Source: CAYMUB01 sp964393545
Lineage (GTDB): Bacteria; Patescibacteriota; Microgenomatia; Daviesbacterales; UBA10151
Assembly: GCA_964393545.1 (NCBI GenBank)
Contig: CAYMUB010000017.1
Span: forward strand, 1-7,318
Direction of reading: 5' to 3'
DNA: 7,318 bases
Part shown: positions 6,876 to 7,318 of the stretch, piece after piece
Numbering within the stretch: the stretch's first letter is position 1
Layout of the letters: each line of letters opens with the position of its first letter
Translations under genes and position numbers: made by a program
The notes under the pieces: model-generated
Databases searched by the model: none
What the model was told of the DNA's origin: nothing
What the model saw: the letters and a program-made list of their open reading frames with translations, nothing else

Positions 6876-6904
6876 ATATTAAATCCAGCCCTATAAACTG
6901 TCAA
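6876..6904 (-). promoter_or_regulatory. Near-consensus sigma70-type promoter for the operon
   Basis: On the minus strand, TTGACA (6904-6899, a perfect -35) is followed after exactly 17 bases by TAATAT (6881-6876, 4 of 6 in the -10 box). A TATAAA variant lies three bases further on. Transcription would begin near 6869, at the outer edge of the dif-like palindrome, giving a leader of about 34 bases made almost entirely of that palindrome. A protein bound to the palindrome would therefore cover the start of transcription. Confidence 0.6.
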
Positions 6905-6925
6905 GTCCTAAAAGGCTGGTGCTAT

Positions 6926-6973
6926 AGATTGCCACCCTTCGACAAGCTCAGGGTAAACTGGCTCGCAATGACA
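6926..6973. repeat. REP-like nested palindromic repeat
   Basis: An outer pair ATTGC (6928-6932) and GCAAT (6965-6969) encloses an inner pair ACCCT (6934-6938) and AGGGT (6950-6954) around TCGACAAGCTC. On the minus strand this reads as the CATTGCGAG ... CCCTGAGCTTGTCGAAGGG ... GGCAATCT type of short palindrome that I recognise as a recurrent intergenic repeat in many bacterial genomes, including Patescibacteria. Only one copy is in the window, so the repeat identity rests on recognition and on the nested dyads. It lies just upstream of the operon promoter. Confidence 0.55.
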
Positions 6974-7148
6974 AGAAGCACTGCCTATGTGGAACAAAAA
7001 CTATCTTAATAGGACGATTAGATACGACGACCTACAATGCCCTAAAAACGGCTGACCAGGGGAAGAGAGCTATCTAACATCATCTAGAGTTTAGACTGTT
7101 ATAGAGGGCTAAAGTAAATATCAATAAAAAATAATTTGGGATTTCTAA

Positions 7149-7177
7149 AAGGAAAATTTTTGGTCGGGAATTTCCTT
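7149..7177. repeat. Stem-loop, 9-bp arms with one bulged base
   Basis: AAGGAAAATT (7149-7158) pairs with AATTTCCTT (7169-7177) apart from one bulged A, with a ten-base loop that includes GGTCGGG. The stem is A/T-rich and is followed by AAA rather than a T run on the plus strand. A plus-strand intrinsic terminator is therefore unlikely. On the minus strand there is no T run after it either. Its role is unknown; the loop sequence is repeated inverted at 7259-7267. Confidence 0.4.
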
Positions 7178-7180
7178 AAA

Positions 7181-7192
7181 ATAGGTACCTAT
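7181..7192. repeat. Perfect 12-bp palindrome ATAGGTACCTAT
   Basis: The 12 bases equal their own reverse complement and do not extend further on either side. It lies four bases after the stem-loop at 7149-7177. It could be a homodimer binding site, but no gene starts next to it in the window, so no function is assigned. Confidence 0.35.
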
Positions 7193-7318
7193 AAGATCTG
7201 CCATTCTCCTGTACTACTATCATTATTTTATTAACCTTAAAGTGCCAAGGGGTCTTCTCCGACCAAACTGATTTTTTAATATTGTCCGACATCGAAAGGG
7301 AATTTTGAACACTCCGTT

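Larger units (their letters stand above)
6974..7318. other. Non-coding A/T-rich stretch with several dyads; no supported gene
   Basis: I see no convincing gene, tRNA or rRNA here. Three structures stand out. The first is a stem-loop at 7149-7177: AAGGAAAATT with AATTTCCTT, one bulged A, and a loop containing GGTCGGG. The second is a perfect 12-bp palindrome at 7181-7192. The third is a long-range inverted repeat of TTTGGTCGG (7159-7167) with CCGACCAAA (7259-7267). A minus-strand reading frame from 7292 to 7176 (38 residues, starting MSDNIKK) has no ribosome-binding site and no recognisable family. A CCGACAT word at 7286-7292 matches the end of the dif-like right arm. Confidence 0.5.

Noticed and set aside
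7240..7270. Possible tRNA 3' end (TTCTCCGACCA)
   Set aside because: No T-arm or GGTTC-type loop precedes it, and there is no matching 5' acceptor strand upstream.
7176..7292. A 38-residue minus-strand reading frame starting MSDNIKK
   Set aside because: It has no Shine-Dalgarno, no recognisable family and overlaps the palindromes. A frame of this length is expected by chance in A/T-rich DNA.
7225..7318. A minus-strand frame entering from the right edge and ending after 31 codons
   Set aside because: It could be the C-terminus of a gene lying outside, but its composition looks unselected and a run of this length is common by chance.
1..7318. CRISPR array, rRNA or insertion sequence with transposase
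   Set aside because: There are no regularly spaced direct repeats, no rRNA-like sequence, and no transposase other than the two Xer-type recombinases.

Overview
The window is A+T-rich bacterial DNA using the standard code. Its style suggests a Candidate Phyla Radiation (Patescibacteria) genome, most likely Microgenomates-like. The clues are a surface protein with an IPT/TIG domain and a C-terminal dockerin, small membrane-anchored cohesin-domain proteins, tightly overlapping genes, weak or missing Shine-Dalgarno sequences, and a CCCTGAGC...GAAGGG-type palindromic repeat. The taxonomic assignment is an inference.

All six genes lie on the minus strand and read from right to left as one probable operon. 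The order is: a complete XerC/D-type tyrosine recombinase (5891-6835); a large membrane-anchored, Cys-rich, dockerin-bearing surface protein (3227-5788); two cohesin-like surface proteins (2587-3189 and 1862-2590); a second recombinase that stops at the place where the catalytic tyrosine should be (1002-1865); and the N-terminal 335 codons of a P2A-type (Ca2+-type) P-type ATPase that runs off the left edge (1-1005). The last four genes are joined by three successive ATGA stop/start overlaps, so they are probably translationally coupled.

The right end (6836-7318) has no convincing gene. It holds a near-consensus sigma70 promoter for the operon (TTGACA-17-TAATAT). Between that promoter and the first start codon lies a 28-bp imperfect palindrome with 11-6-11 geometry that resembles a dif/Xer recombination site. 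Further right are a REP-like palindromic repeat, a stem-loop, a 12-bp perfect palindrome and several GTCGG-containing dyads.

Taken together, the genes suggest a cell-surface cohesin-dockerin assembly co-transcribed with a calcium pump and bracketed by two paralogous Xer-type recombinases, the first of which starts beside a possible recombination site. Dockerin folding is Ca2+-dependent, so the pump and the surface proteins may be functionally linked. Whether the recombinases move, switch or regulate the cassette cannot be decided from this window.
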